DNA from: Anaerolineae bacterium
Lineage (GTDB): Bacteria; Chloroflexota; Anaerolineae; Aggregatilineales; Phototrophicaceae
Assembly: GCA_025454525.1 (NCBI GenBank)
Contig: JALOOG010000055.1
Coordinates: 1 to 62,533 of the forward strand
Direction of reading: 5' to 3'
Length of the DNA: 62,533 nucleotides
Position 1 is the first letter of the stretch; every line of letters begins with the position of its first letter. A program made the position numbers and the translations under genes. The notes below the pieces were generated by a model, which had not been told where the DNA came from, did not search any database, and saw nothing but the letters and a program-made list of their open reading frames with translations. Positions 41,680 to 50,559 of the stretch are shown piece by piece.

Positions 41680-42051
41680 TTACATTTCACCCACTAGATT
41701 AGTGATCGCCCGTTCTAACTCTTTATACTGAAAGGGCTTCAACAAGAAGAGGTTTGCGCCCATGATACGCGCCCGTTGTTGTTCTTCAACATGACCGCTA
41801 ATGATAATACAAGGCAGTTGCGTCCACGGTGAATTGCGGCGTAACCAATCTAAGAAGGCCCACCCGTCCATCACGGGCATTGAGCCGTCGGTAATGATAA
41901 TCTGGGGTGGGGAGTCTTTATGCGCCTCTAACAGCGCGACTCCTTCCCGTCCAGATTTACCCGTGATCACCGTATGTCCATCTAGTTCCAAAATTTCGGA
42001 AAACATCTGGAGCATATCGGGATTGTCCTCAAGAAAAAGCACTTTTGCCAC
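41680..42051 (-). CDS. Single-domain response regulator
   Basis: A 123-aa CheY-like receiver domain with no output domain. The acidic pair is in FLEDN (residues 7-9), the phospho-acceptor Asp is in IITDGSMPVMDGW (about 54), Ser is in IIISGH and Lys is in LLKPF. All five positions are intact, so phosphorylation is expected. The start is GTG 42051 with GAGG about 6 nt upstream. No histidine kinase is adjacent. It is 50 bp downstream of ProA on the same strand. Confidence 0.88.
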   Translation of the reverse strand: MAKVLFLEDNPDMLQMFSEILELDGHTVITGKSGREGVALLEAHKDSPPQIIITDGSMPVMDGWAFLDWLRRNSPWTQLPCIIISGHVEEQQRARIMGANLFLLKPFQYKELERAITNLVGEM

Positions 42052-42101
42052 GTTGACCTCACTGAAAACTTGAAAACTCGAATGCTTCCCAATTTAAGAC
42101 A

Positions 42102-43373
42102 TTAGGGACGGATATGCCCTTCACCGATGATGATCCACTTGTAAGTAGTCAGTTCTTCAAGGGCCATCGGGCCGCGGGCATGAAGTTTCTGGGTACTCAC
42201 GGCGACTTCCGCGCCGAGTCCTAACGCGCTACCATCGGTAAAGCGTGTGCTGGCATTGACATAGACAGCTGCGGAGTCCACTTCATTTAGAAATTGATTG
42301 GCGTGATCGATGTCTTCGGTGATGATGCTATCAGAATGTTGGGTGCTGTGTTGACGGATGTGATCAATCGCTTCATCTAGATCCGAGACCACTTTAATCC
42401 CCAAGATCAGCGACATCCACTCTTGATCAAAATCATCGGGTCCCGCCAACTCCACCCCGGCACATGTCCCGATCAACTGATAAGCGCGTTGCTCCGCCTT
42501 AAAAGTGACCCCGGCCGGTCCGAGTCGCTCAATCACACAGGGTAAAAAGGTTTCGGCGACCTGTTGGTGGACTAGCAGCGTATCTAAGGCGTTACACACT
42601 GAAGGGCGTTGTGTTTTGGCGTTGTAGGTGATGTTAAGCGCATCATCTAACTTAGCCGACTTATCAACAAACACATGACAGATCCCGATCCCGCCGATGA
42701 TCACGGGAATTGTGCTATGTTCACGACAAAATTCATGCAAGGTGTTTCCACCGCGGGGGATGATCATGTCAATATAACGGTGTAATTTGAGCATTTGACC
42801 GACATAGGCGCGATCGGTGCTGGCGATGTATTGGATCGAATCGGCAGGTAAGCCGTGACGGGCAAGCGCGTCATTTAGCACTTGAACCAGTGCGAGATTG
42901 GTTCGCAATGTCTCTTTACCGCCACGCATGATCGCTGCGTTACCTGTTTTTAGGGCCAGCGTGGCTACGTCTACGGTGACATTCGGCCGCGCCTCATAGA
43001 TCACCCCTAAAACGCCGATCGGCGTGCGACGTTTCGAGACTTTAAGCCCATTCGGTAATACTCGTGCTTCAAATTCGAGTCCCACCGGATCGGGTAACGT
43101 CGCGACATTGCGTGCATCATCGGCGATCTGATCAAGGCGTTTTTGTAAATCTAAACGGTCAAGCAGGGCGGGGGTTAAACCGTTGCGTTCACCATCGATC
43201 AGATCAAGACGATTTGACTCAAGGATTGTGGAGGCATGGGTTTGAAGTGCGTCTGCAATCGCGATCAACGCGGCATTTTTAGCGCTGGTGGTCGCTTTCG
43301 CCAATTGTCGGGACGCGAGGCGCGCCCGTTCACCCATCGCCTGAAGATCGATCTCTGATGATGTGTCTTGCAT
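42102..43373 (-). CDS. proA: Glutamate-5-semialdehyde dehydrogenase
   Basis: A 423-aa aldehyde dehydrogenase superfamily enzyme that reduces gamma-glutamyl phosphate to glutamate semialdehyde in proline synthesis. Family segments include PIGVLGVIYEARPNVTVD, LKTGNAAIMRGGKE, IPRGGNTLHEF, the catalytic Cys in RPSVCNALDTLL and LGLGAEVAVSTQKLHARGPM. The length is usual. GAGGA precedes ATG. The proB kinase gene is not in the window. Confidence 0.95.
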   Translation of the reverse strand: MQDTSSEIDLQAMGERARLASRQLAKATTSAKNAALIAIADALQTHASTILESNRLDLIDGERNGLTPALLDRLDLQKRLDQIADDARNVATLPDPVGLEFEARVLPNGLKVSKRRTPIGVLGVIYEARPNVTVDVATLALKTGNAAIMRGGKETLRTNLALVQVLNDALARHGLPADSIQYIASTDRAYVGQMLKLHRYIDMIIPRGGNTLHEFCREHSTIPVIIGGIGICHVFVDKSAKLDDALNITYNAKTQRPSVCNALDTLLVHQQVAETFLPCVIERLGPAGVTFKAEQRAYQLIGTCAGVELAGPDDFDQEWMSLILGIKVVSDLDEAIDHIRQHSTQHSDSIITEDIDHANQFLNEVDSAAVYVNASTRFTDGSALGLGAEVAVSTQKLHARGPMALEELTTYKWIIIGEGHIRP

Positions 43374-43501
43374 AGCGTCCTCAACTTCTAGGCTGATCTC
43401 ATCGTAAGTTAACCTTTAGGTTATCACAAAAAGGTTAGTTTGTTGAAACCTTAGTACGATTTTTTACGCACGTTAATCTACGATGAAAGTTAGCAAAAGG
43501 T

Positions 43502-45385
43502 TTAAAGGACAGCTTTGATCGTCTCCGCCAGCTTAGCGTTAATCCCGCGCACTTGCATCAAATCTTGGACGGTGGCATGACGGATGCGATCGATCGAATT
43601 GTCGAAAGCGCTCAACAACGCTTTACGCTTTTTGGGCCCCACGCCGGGGATGTTGTCTAGTAGGCTGATCATGGTCTGTTTATCACGACGATTGCGATGA
43701 CTCGTGATGGCGAATCGATGCGCTTCATCACGGATGCGTTGCACCAAGTAAAGCGATTGACCGCGCCGTGGCAAGATCACCGGGGCGGATTGACCGGGTA
43801 GATAGATCTCCTCAAACTGCTTGGCTAGTGAAGCCACCGGAACGCGATCGGTTAAACCGAACGCTTGAAGCACTTCGATCGCAATGTTGAGTTGACCTTT
43901 ACCACCATCGATCAACAGCAGATCTGGCAATAAGCGCCAAGTCTCATCACGATCGGTTCTGCCGGGGGCAATCGTGGCCTGTTCATCTTGGGTCAAGACA
44001 TAACGATTAAAGCGGCGGGTGAGCGCCTCTCGCATTGATTGATAATCATCGGGGCCATCGTGTTCCACTGATCGGATGTTAAAGCGGCGATATTCACCTT
44101 TGGCCGGCGCACCTTGTACAAAGACCACCCGACTCGCTACGATCGCCGTGCCTTGTGTGGTGCTGATGTCATAACATTCGATCCGGTTGGGCGGTTTCGG
44201 GAGTTTCAACTCATTTTGCAATTCGGCTAACGCTTGTTCATGTTTCGTGGTATCGGCTTCCCATTGCGCTTTCATCATGCGGAGCGCTTCATCAGCGTTT
44301 TCTTGTGCCATTTTGACCAGATCGGCCTTATTACCGCGTTGTGGCACGGTGATCTCTACTTTGCTACTGTTGCGTTTATCGCTGAGCCAACGTTCAATGA
44401 TTCGGGTTTCTTCAACCTCATTCGGTAGGATCACCTCACGCGGGATCTCCTCCGCTTCGCTGTAAAATTGGGTGATAAATTGGCTCAAGATCGACTCGTT
44501 GGTCTCATCTTCGGCGTTATCCAAGCGGCGGGTATCGCTCCCGATCAACTTACCATTGCGGATAAACAAGATCTGCACGATCGCATCACCATTTTCGCGG
44601 GCGATCGCGAGGACATCGTGATCGGTCATCTTTGGACTGACGGCTCGGTGGCGTTGGGTGATGTATTCAATCGCACGCAGTTGATCACGGAGTGCAGCTG
44701 CACGTTCAAATTGCAGTGCTTCGGCGGCCGCGTTCATCTGTACGGTGATACGGGCGATCACCCCTTCCGATTTACCGCCTAACACATCCATCAATTCGCT
44801 GATCATCGTGCGATATTCGATCTGATTCACCCGTCCGATACACGGTGCATTACACAATCCGATGTCCGCAAATAAACAAGCGCGTTCGTCTTTGCCGGTG
44901 ATCACCCGATCGCAAGTGAGATAGGGAAAGGCCTTGCGTAAGACGCGCAAGGTATTTTGGACAGCCCACATTGCGGCATATGGGCCAAAGTAGCGACTCC
45001 CATCTTTCAGGATGCGTCGTGTCGTCTCCACTTTGGGAAAGGGGTCTTGCCATGTCACCTTGATATAGGGATAGCGCTTATCGTCTTTCATCAGCACGTT
45101 AAAGCGAGGTTTATGCTGTTTGATCAAGTTTTCTTCAAGGATCAACGCTTGCACTTCAGTTTCGGTGATGATCACATCAATGTCAGCGATCAACGTCCGC
45201 ATGTGGAGCTTTTTCGGTTCAAGGTTGGCGTTGGGCGTGAAGTAACTACGGACGCGATTTTTGAGCTTTTTCGCCTTGCCGATATAGATAATTTTGCCGT
45301 GGTTGTCTTTCATCAAATAGACACCAGGCTTGAGGGGCAAGCTGGCTAAAATGTTTTCGATGTGATCGGGAGTTTGAAACGTCAT
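43502..45385 (-). CDS. uvrC: Excinuclease ABC subunit C
   Basis: A 627-aa UvrC. The GIY-YIG nuclease domain is at about 15-95 (GVYLMKDNHGKIIYIGKAKK). A short Cys-rich segment (CDRVITGKDERACLFADIGL) follows, then the UVR helix (ALQFERAAALRDQL). The RNase H-like 5' nuclease domain (IECYDISTTQGTAIVAS, LLIDGGKGQLN) and a C-terminal helix-hairpin-helix pair (NIPGVGPKKRKALL, VRGINAKLAE) complete it. It makes both incisions in nucleotide excision repair. ATG overlaps the methyltransferase stop (ATGA), so it is coupled to the restriction-modification genes upstream, an unusual arrangement. Confidence 0.96.
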   Translation of the reverse strand: MTFQTPDHIENILASLPLKPGVYLMKDNHGKIIYIGKAKKLKNRVRSYFTPNANLEPKKLHMRTLIADIDVIITETEVQALILEENLIKQHKPRFNVLMKDDKRYPYIKVTWQDPFPKVETTRRILKDGSRYFGPYAAMWAVQNTLRVLRKAFPYLTCDRVITGKDERACLFADIGLCNAPCIGRVNQIEYRTMISELMDVLGGKSEGVIARITVQMNAAAEALQFERAAALRDQLRAIEYITQRHRAVSPKMTDHDVLAIARENGDAIVQILFIRNGKLIGSDTRRLDNAEDETNESILSQFITQFYSEAEEIPREVILPNEVEETRIIERWLSDKRNSSKVEITVPQRGNKADLVKMAQENADEALRMMKAQWEADTTKHEQALAELQNELKLPKPPNRIECYDISTTQGTAIVASRVVFVQGAPAKGEYRRFNIRSVEHDGPDDYQSMREALTRRFNRYVLTQDEQATIAPGRTDRDETWRLLPDLLLIDGGKGQLNIAIEVLQAFGLTDRVPVASLAKQFEEIYLPGQSAPVILPRRGQSLYLVQRIRDEAHRFAITSHRNRRDKQTMISLLDNIPGVGPKKRKALLSAFDNSIDRIRHATVQDLMQVRGINAKLAETIKAVL

Positions 45386-46572
45386 ATTTTTACCGCGCTC
45401 ACCATAAATTCAAACAGTTCTTTTTTTGAGTTACGCTTACGCAAAGGATGAATCTCCACTTGTGCAAGTCCTAATTCGGCAAATAGGGCCGCATATATTT
45501 TCTCGACAGGGATCAAGGTCTGATAAAACTTAGAATTTCCGACAATGTAAAACAATTTAGCGCCATGCGTCAAATGTGGCAATAAATGATCGACATGGGT
45601 GGTGATGTCCTCAAAATACCGTTGCACATACCGCGCTAACAAGACGCTTTCTGTTTCAATCGCCTGAATCAACGGTAAAAATTCGGTAAAATAGGGACGG
45701 TTTAAGGTGGGTTGCCATTGATTTAAACGACTGGTTGCGACTCCCCACGTCCCGCCGATCGCTTGCCAATCGAGATCCCCTGCTTGTGCGCCTGTGGACA
45801 AATAGCCTAACCAATACATATAAGGACGCAACTCACGGATGTAACTCATGCGATTCGGATAAGGTGGAGAGGTGATGACTGCATCATAACGTTGATCGGT
45901 TTGTAAATGACGGCTATCCTGTTGAGTGACGCTGACTTGACCAGTTAATCCTGTGGACGCACCGTTAATCACTTGCAAAACCTCATTTAAAAATTCGTCT
46001 AAATGCCAAGCCCGACTCCGATCAAATAAACCAATCATGGGTGATTTAAAAGACATGGATTGATGATTAAACGCGGCATTTGACCATTGAATCAAGACTC
46101 GGCAAAATGCGATCCATAAGAGATCCCGCTGTTTAGGTTCAATCGTTTGAATGCCTTGATAGATTTCCGAGAGTAAATTTAACGCAAAAGCATCCCACCA
46201 CCGTTCGATCTGATAGATCGGAGGTTGCCAATGATCCGAAGGAGATGATCTGTTAAGCCTTTCAACAAGGGTAGATGCCGATTGACGTATTGAATTTAAG
46301 GTATCAGGTGCATAATTTTGCGTTTTGACCTGCGCTAACCACACCAAAAATGGATTCAGATCATATAAATCACATGCGATCCCACGTTCGGCACACGTAA
46401 GTCCGGTGGTGCCTGTCCCCGAAAAGGGATCGATCACTTGTCGAATATTGTTGTGTTGATCAAGAATTTGATGAACGACTTGAATCGAATAAGCGGGGGT
46501 AAGACGTAACCACCCATGCCGCCCCTGTTTAAGGTTATACTTAAAGGTCATTTCTGCGCGTTGTCTATTCAT
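45382..46572 (-). CDS. DNA methyltransferase (adenine-N6 or cytosine-N4) of a restriction-modification locus
   Basis: About 396 aa. SAM-binding motif I is in IDPFSGTGTTGLTCAERGIA (about 40-60) and catalytic motif IV is ITSPPYPNRMSYIRE (about 233-247). About 170 residues between them leave room for target recognition. The TSPPY form occurs in amino-methyltransferases of both N4-cytosine and N6-adenine type; I cannot choose. It lies directly downstream of the frameshifted nuclease gene and overlaps uvrC. ATG 46572 is preferred. If the nuclease is dead, this is now an orphan methylase. Confidence 0.85.
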   Translation of the reverse strand: MNRQRAEMTFKYNLKQGRHGWLRLTPAYSIQVVHQILDQHNNIRQVIDPFSGTGTTGLTCAERGIACDLYDLNPFLVWLAQVKTQNYAPDTLNSIRQSASTLVERLNRSSPSDHWQPPIYQIERWWDAFALNLLSEIYQGIQTIEPKQRDLLWIAFCRVLIQWSNAAFNHQSMSFKSPMIGLFDRSRAWHLDEFLNEVLQVINGASTGLTGQVSVTQQDSRHLQTDQRYDAVITSPPYPNRMSYIRELRPYMYWLGYLSTGAQAGDLDWQAIGGTWGVATSRLNQWQPTLNRPYFTEFLPLIQAIETESVLLARYVQRYFEDITTHVDHLLPHLTHGAKLFYIVGNSKFYQTLIPVEKIYAALFAELGLAQVEIHPLRKRNSKKELFEFMVSAVKI

Positions 46573-47378
46573 GTGTTTCAAGCAACGTCTTTAAGATACC
46601 AAAAATCATCGTTTTAATGGTTTGTTGATGAGTTTGAAAAAAAAGCGCGAGATCATAATCAAGGACTTCTTTAACGAATACATAAATGGAATCGGTAGAG
46701 TTTCCGTTGATATAGCCAAGCAATAACAACCATTTTGCAAGTTGATATCGGTAAGCCACATCGCGATCAATTTGGGTTGAAAGTACGACTACGACAGGTA
46801 AATAACCCTTGTGCATAAGCGTTAGCGGCATTGGCTAAATCCGCATTTTGCCGCTTAGAGTCTTTGCTTTTATAACCTTGACGGATCTCAAACACCACCC
46901 CGCGTAATGCCTGTGCGATTGTGGGACTGATATTTAATTGTGCTGAAGCTTGTAGTATCCATTCGCGAACTCGTTGTTTTTTTAGAGGATCGGCAATGTC
47001 ATCTAATTCGATTCTTGCGTCTAAAGATAAAGCACGATTTTTACCTGCGGTTGTCTCTACCGTATATATCCACTTGGTTTGAGTGGCGGTTAAATTTAAC
47101 TGATCTTGGATGATCTGACGGATTAGTTCTTCGCAACCAATACCAATTTGACGGTATATTGACGTAATGCCACCTGCTGCTCGATGGGCTGAATACATCA
47201 ATGGCGTGTCTAAACCAAACCAATGATAAAACGCATCATTACGATATAGGGATTCAAAATCATTCCAAGTTAAACCGCGTGTACTGCCTTGCCCAAATCT
47301 TGGCAAGTAGGATTTACAAATTTCTAAACGACTCAGCAGGATATTGAGATAATCTTGATCGGTTCCCATAGAATCCAT
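46565..47378 (-). pseudogene. Type II restriction endonuclease-like gene, frameshifted
   Basis: The first frame (47378-46767, 203 aa) contains VFEIRQGYKSKDSKRQNADL, which looks like a PD-(D/E)XK active site of a Type II nuclease, then breaks into a short unrelated tail. A second frame (to 46565) continues the same protein: after NAANAYAQG it reads YLPVVVVLSTQID and about 80 more residues. One extra G in a GGG at about 46817-46819 explains this. The intact protein would be about 275 aa. The gene sits immediately before a DNA methyltransferase with 8-bp overlap, as expected for a restriction-modification pair. A sequencing error is possible. No -1/+1 slippery heptamer is evident. Confidence 0.7.
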
Positions 47379-47454
47379 TACCTAAAAATTTGTTCTATTG
47401 TAATCACTTTATGGCAAAGTTGCGAGAGATCAAAAGAGCGATCATCTAGATCGC

Positions 47455-48186
47455 TCAATTGAGTCCTAAAACAGTTGACGCACGTTGACACAACGATGCA
47501 CCACCCGCATTTAACCATTGATCCAACGTGGCACTGGAGGCGCGATTTTGACTCGTATCGGCGTAAATACCCGTCCCCCAACGATAATAACGTTGGGTCT
47601 CGCTGTGCCAAGACTCAAACGGCTTTTGTAACACCGACGGGCCGCCGTTATAACAAGCCATCGCCCGCCCAGCGTCCCCATTGGCCCACCCTAAACACGA
47701 ATTGAGGTAAGCCGCGCCGCGATCCGCATTGGTTTCTGGGTCAAGTTGATCCTCATTCATACCAAAGTGAAATGGCATCACTTGAAACAAACCTTGCGCC
47801 CCCGCAACGCTACTCACGGTGGGATGACCACACGACTCGATCTGCATCACCGTCGCTAACAAATTCGGATCAAGTTCATGCGCTGCTGCCCACCGCGCAA
47901 TATCTCCCGCCCACCGTTGGACTTGAGGGGTAAACAATGGTGCGATCACCCCCGTCTGTAGTTGGCTTTCTATCGGCAACGATGAAAATGACTCGATCCG
48001 ATCTTCGATCCACGTTTTACCCGCGTTCACCGTGCTTTGAGCGATATGACTCATCCCATTGATCAACGGCGGTAGCAGCATCATCACAATCACACTCAAG
48101 ATCAACCAAGCGGGTAGGTGTTTGATCAATTGCGTACGTGTCTGGTCTTCAAACATAACACGACGCGAAGTAACTCGTTTTGACAT
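47455..48186 (-). CDS. Membrane-anchored lytic transglycosylase (SLT family)
   Basis: A 243-aa protein. A basic cytosolic start precedes one membrane helix (about 27-48, WLILSVIVMMLLPPLINGM). The C-terminal SLT domain (about 105-220) has catalytic Glu in TVMQIESCG, then GAQGLFQVMPFHF and AMACYNGGPSV, the usual three motifs. It cleaves peptidoglycan to 1,6-anhydro ends outside the membrane. ATG 48186 with CGGAGAA upstream is preferred to an upstream in-frame start at 48213. It is monocistronic. Confidence 0.92.
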   Translation of the reverse strand: MSKRVTSRRVMFEDQTRTQLIKHLPAWLILSVIVMMLLPPLINGMSHIAQSTVNAGKTWIEDRIESFSSLPIESQLQTGVIAPLFTPQVQRWAGDIARWAAAHELDPNLLATVMQIESCGHPTVSSVAGAQGLFQVMPFHFGMNEDQLDPETNADRGAAYLNSCLGWANGDAGRAMACYNGGPSVLQKPFESWHSETQRYYRWGTGIYADTSQNRASSATLDQWLNAGGASLCQRASTVLGLN

Positions 48187-48330
48187 CACGATTCTCCGTA
48201 AAAATCGATCCAATTAAAGGGCTAGGAAGACTTCAATAATAGCACAAATGTGCGAATTTGACAAGAGGCGCTATGGCATGTAAGGATTATGCGATGTGTA
48301 CATCAGAATGAGATCAAAGGAGTATATGCG

Positions 48331-49011
48331 TTGCGTATTGTATTTTTAGGCGCGAGTTTGACCGAAGGGGTCTACGGCGGTAACTTTGTGCGCGGCGTGG
48401 CGGAACGAATGCCGGAACATGAGATCATCAACATGGGCGTAGGCGGTAGCACCATGAATCGCCTTTTAGAGCGCCTTGATGACGCGATCGCCACTCAACC
48501 AGACGCGGTGTTGATCATGGCCGGAAGTAATGATGCAATCGCTTACAGCCAACCGCTCACCCGTCCGTATTATAAATCGGCGCAAAACTTGCCCAACGGT
48601 TATTTGACCCCCGCCGAATTTGGTCAGATGTTTCGCGAATTGATCGAACGGTTGCAATTGGCTTTTATCCGACCGTTGATCGGCTTGCCACCGTTGGAAT
48701 ATAACCCGACGATCGCGGAGGCCTCACAACTGTTTAATACGATCGTCACCGATGAGTCCCGCGCTCACAAGGTCCCGATCCTTGATCTAAATCCGGCGCT
48801 CATGCCGGAATCGATTCCCGATCGTCCGCCGTTAGATCTCAAAATGATCTTCTTGATCGGTGATCGGGTACAAAGCGGTTGGAAAGATTATGAGCGCGAA
48901 CGCGAACAGGGCGGTTATACCTACTCATTTGACGGCATTCATTTTACCGAAGCGACCGCTACACGAGTCGCCGATCTCTTGACGGATTTTTTACGGGCCG
49001 AATTAGGCTAA
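48331..49011 (+). CDS. SGNH/GDSL-family hydrolase
   Basis: A 226-aa esterase-like protein. I start at TTG 48331 because AAAGGAG lies 8 nt upstream and the product then opens directly with strand 1 (LRIVFLGASLTEG). Block I is GASLTEG (nucleophile Ser), Gly is in GVGGSTMNRL, block III is MAGSNDA and the catalytic pair is in FDGIHFTEA (Asp and His). There is no signal peptide. The substrate (lipid, acetyl-sugar or other ester) is unknown. Confidence 0.88.
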   Translation: MRIVFLGASLTEGVYGGNFVRGVAERMPEHEIINMGVGGSTMNRLLERLDDAIATQPDAVLIMAGSNDAIAYSQPLTRPYYKSAQNLPNGYLTPAEFGQMFRELIERLQLAFIRPLIGLPPLEYNPTIAEASQLFNTIVTDESRAHKVPILDLNPALMPESIPDRPPLDLKMIFLIGDRVQSGWKDYEREREQGGYTYSFDGIHFTEATATRVADLLTDFLRAELG

Positions 49012-49032
49012 CATCCCTAGAGATCCCCACGT

Positions 49033-50154
49033 TTAGGGGATCTCATCGTCTAATCCCGGTTCATAGGCAAAGTGAATATGCCCTAATTCCGGTGGGACGG
49101 GAGGGATCGGTTGTTGCCAATAGACCGGCCGGATGAAATTCAGCGTATTCCGATCTAACCCCAAAGCATAGCGCCATTCGCGCTCTACCCATTCGGATTC
49201 GCGTGCGGTATGTGACCAAAAAAGCTGAAAAATATCGGCTTGTTCGATCAAAGCGTACAGTTGATCATCCCAATCTTGGCCACTCTTGATCGATTGAACA
49301 TCGCGCAAAAAATCAAACCCCAAGGCGCGATAGGCTTTTTCGACTCGTTCCACAATGGCGGTATCGCGCCGACTGTAACTGCAAAAGATCGCCTTATACA
49401 GCTTTTGAGTCATGGTGGTCATGGTCAACGACTCGGCCGTTGCGCTGACAAACACCGATAGCGGAATATCCGCCACGATCACGCCTTCCACCGTAAAATT
49501 GAGCGTCCCGTTGACTGCTTGATCGATGGGTGTCTCTGGCAAGGCGCGAAATTTAAACTCTAGTCGATGCCAATCCTCAAAAAAACCGATTGTGATCTGC
49601 GGCGGGTTAAACTGCACCCCCGCTAGATCTGGTGTGGCGGTGATCACCGTGCCGATCGGTAACACCCGTTGCGCTGACTCCACCATGCGGCGGATGATCG
49701 CCATCGTACCGCCGAACACCCGTTGCGCGTCCGCGATCACCGCTTCGGCCGCAGACGATTTAAAGATGTACGCCGTCAATGGCATCCAAGTCTCTGGCCG
49801 AATCTCACTGGGGTAGTAGGTCGAAAACTGCACATCTGGATTAACCGTCTCTGATGACGACACTTCCACCCCCGGAAAGGCATTTTGAGCGCGCATCACC
49901 AAGCCTCGCCGCATTTCCGACGGATCGATCTGGGCTAAAGCGGCCCGTGCTTCCGGACGATCCAAGAGACCCCGCAATACTGGGATCGCTTCGATCGCTT
50001 TGAGTTGCCCCAAGGCCGCGATCGCGGCCAATTTGACCGCTTCGGCCGGATGCTCTAACCATGCGATCAGACGCGGGATCGCGGTCTGATTCTTATCTTC
50101 GACAATTTGGGCGATCTCCGCGAGGACGGCCTCGGAATCCGCCCACTTAGTCAT
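49033..50154 (-). CDS. HEAT-repeat/TIR-domain protein, possible NADase effector
   Basis: A 373-aa protein. The N terminus (about 1-80) has HEAT-like repeats (AIPRLIAWLEHPAEAVKLAA). A middle domain (about 100-245) has paired beta sheets with VQFNPPQITIGFFEDWHRLE. The C-terminal TIR domain (about 255-370) has FCSYSRRD, LRDVQSIKSGQDWDDQLY, ADIFQLFWSHTARESEWVER and EW. Ser/Trp followed by Glu in the SxWvxxE position matches catalytic TIRs. This architecture recurs in Cyanobacteria and Chloroflexota (established from family knowledge, not searched). It overlaps the small membrane protein gene upstream by 8 bp, so they are coupled. Defence or signalling is an inference. Confidence 0.82.
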   Translation of the reverse strand: MTKWADSEAVLAEIAQIVEDKNQTAIPRLIAWLEHPAEAVKLAAIAALGQLKAIEAIPVLRGLLDRPEARAALAQIDPSEMRRGLVMRAQNAFPGVEVSSSETVNPDVQFSTYYPSEIRPETWMPLTAYIFKSSAAEAVIADAQRVFGGTMAIIRRMVESAQRVLPIGTVITATPDLAGVQFNPPQITIGFFEDWHRLEFKFRALPETPIDQAVNGTLNFTVEGVIVADIPLSVFVSATAESLTMTTMTQKLYKAIFCSYSRRDTAIVERVEKAYRALGFDFLRDVQSIKSGQDWDDQLYALIEQADIFQLFWSHTARESEWVEREWRYALGLDRNTLNFIRPVYWQQPIPPVPPELGHIHFAYEPGLDDEIP

Positions 50155-50461
50155 GTTTGGCTTCGGTGGATTGATCTTGCAGATCTGCGACGGCCTTGGA
50201 GAGTTCTTCGGCCGGCTTTTCGATACTCAAATCGGTGATCTGTGGATTCACCGGATTCGGGATGTCGGTTAACGGTTGTTCGGCCACAGGCGGCGCACCA
50301 TACAATTCATATAGTTTCGAGATCGATTTTGATGAACTGATCTCTTTGACATCTTGATGTTCGTCGTGTTGCGTGCCGACGCGCATCACCAGCCCGATGA
50401 TCACCACGTTTAAGATGACGATCACAAACAAAACAAGATTCGCAAAAGCGTATTGATCCAT
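50147..50461 (-). CDS. Small single-helix membrane protein (104 aa)
   Basis: One N-terminal membrane helix (about 7-28, ANLVLFVIVILNVVIIGLVM) and a charged tail with ISSSKSISKLYELYGAPPV and acidic repeats. GAGGA lies about 5 nt before ATG 50461. It overlaps the HEAT-TIR gene by 8 bp, so it is made with it. It could tether or regulate the TIR protein (inference only). No family is recognised. Confidence 0.7.
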   Translation of the reverse strand: MDQYAFANLVLFVIVILNVVIIGLVMRVGTQHDEHQDVKEISSSKSISKLYELYGAPPVAEQPLTDIPNPVNPQITDLSIEKPAEELSKAVADLQDQSTEAKHD

Positions 50462-50559
50462 AACCATCCTCATATCGCGAGACTTAAACGGCGGCTATTG
50501 TACCTAGCACCACGCAAAAATCACACTCTGGTTTCCTAACACCGCGCAATTCACACGCA

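Noticed and set aside
46767-46831. Programmed frameshifting in the restriction nuclease gene
   Set aside because: No X-XXY-YYZ heptamer, stimulatory hairpin or upstream Shine-Dalgarno is evident. A simple one-base insertion explains it.
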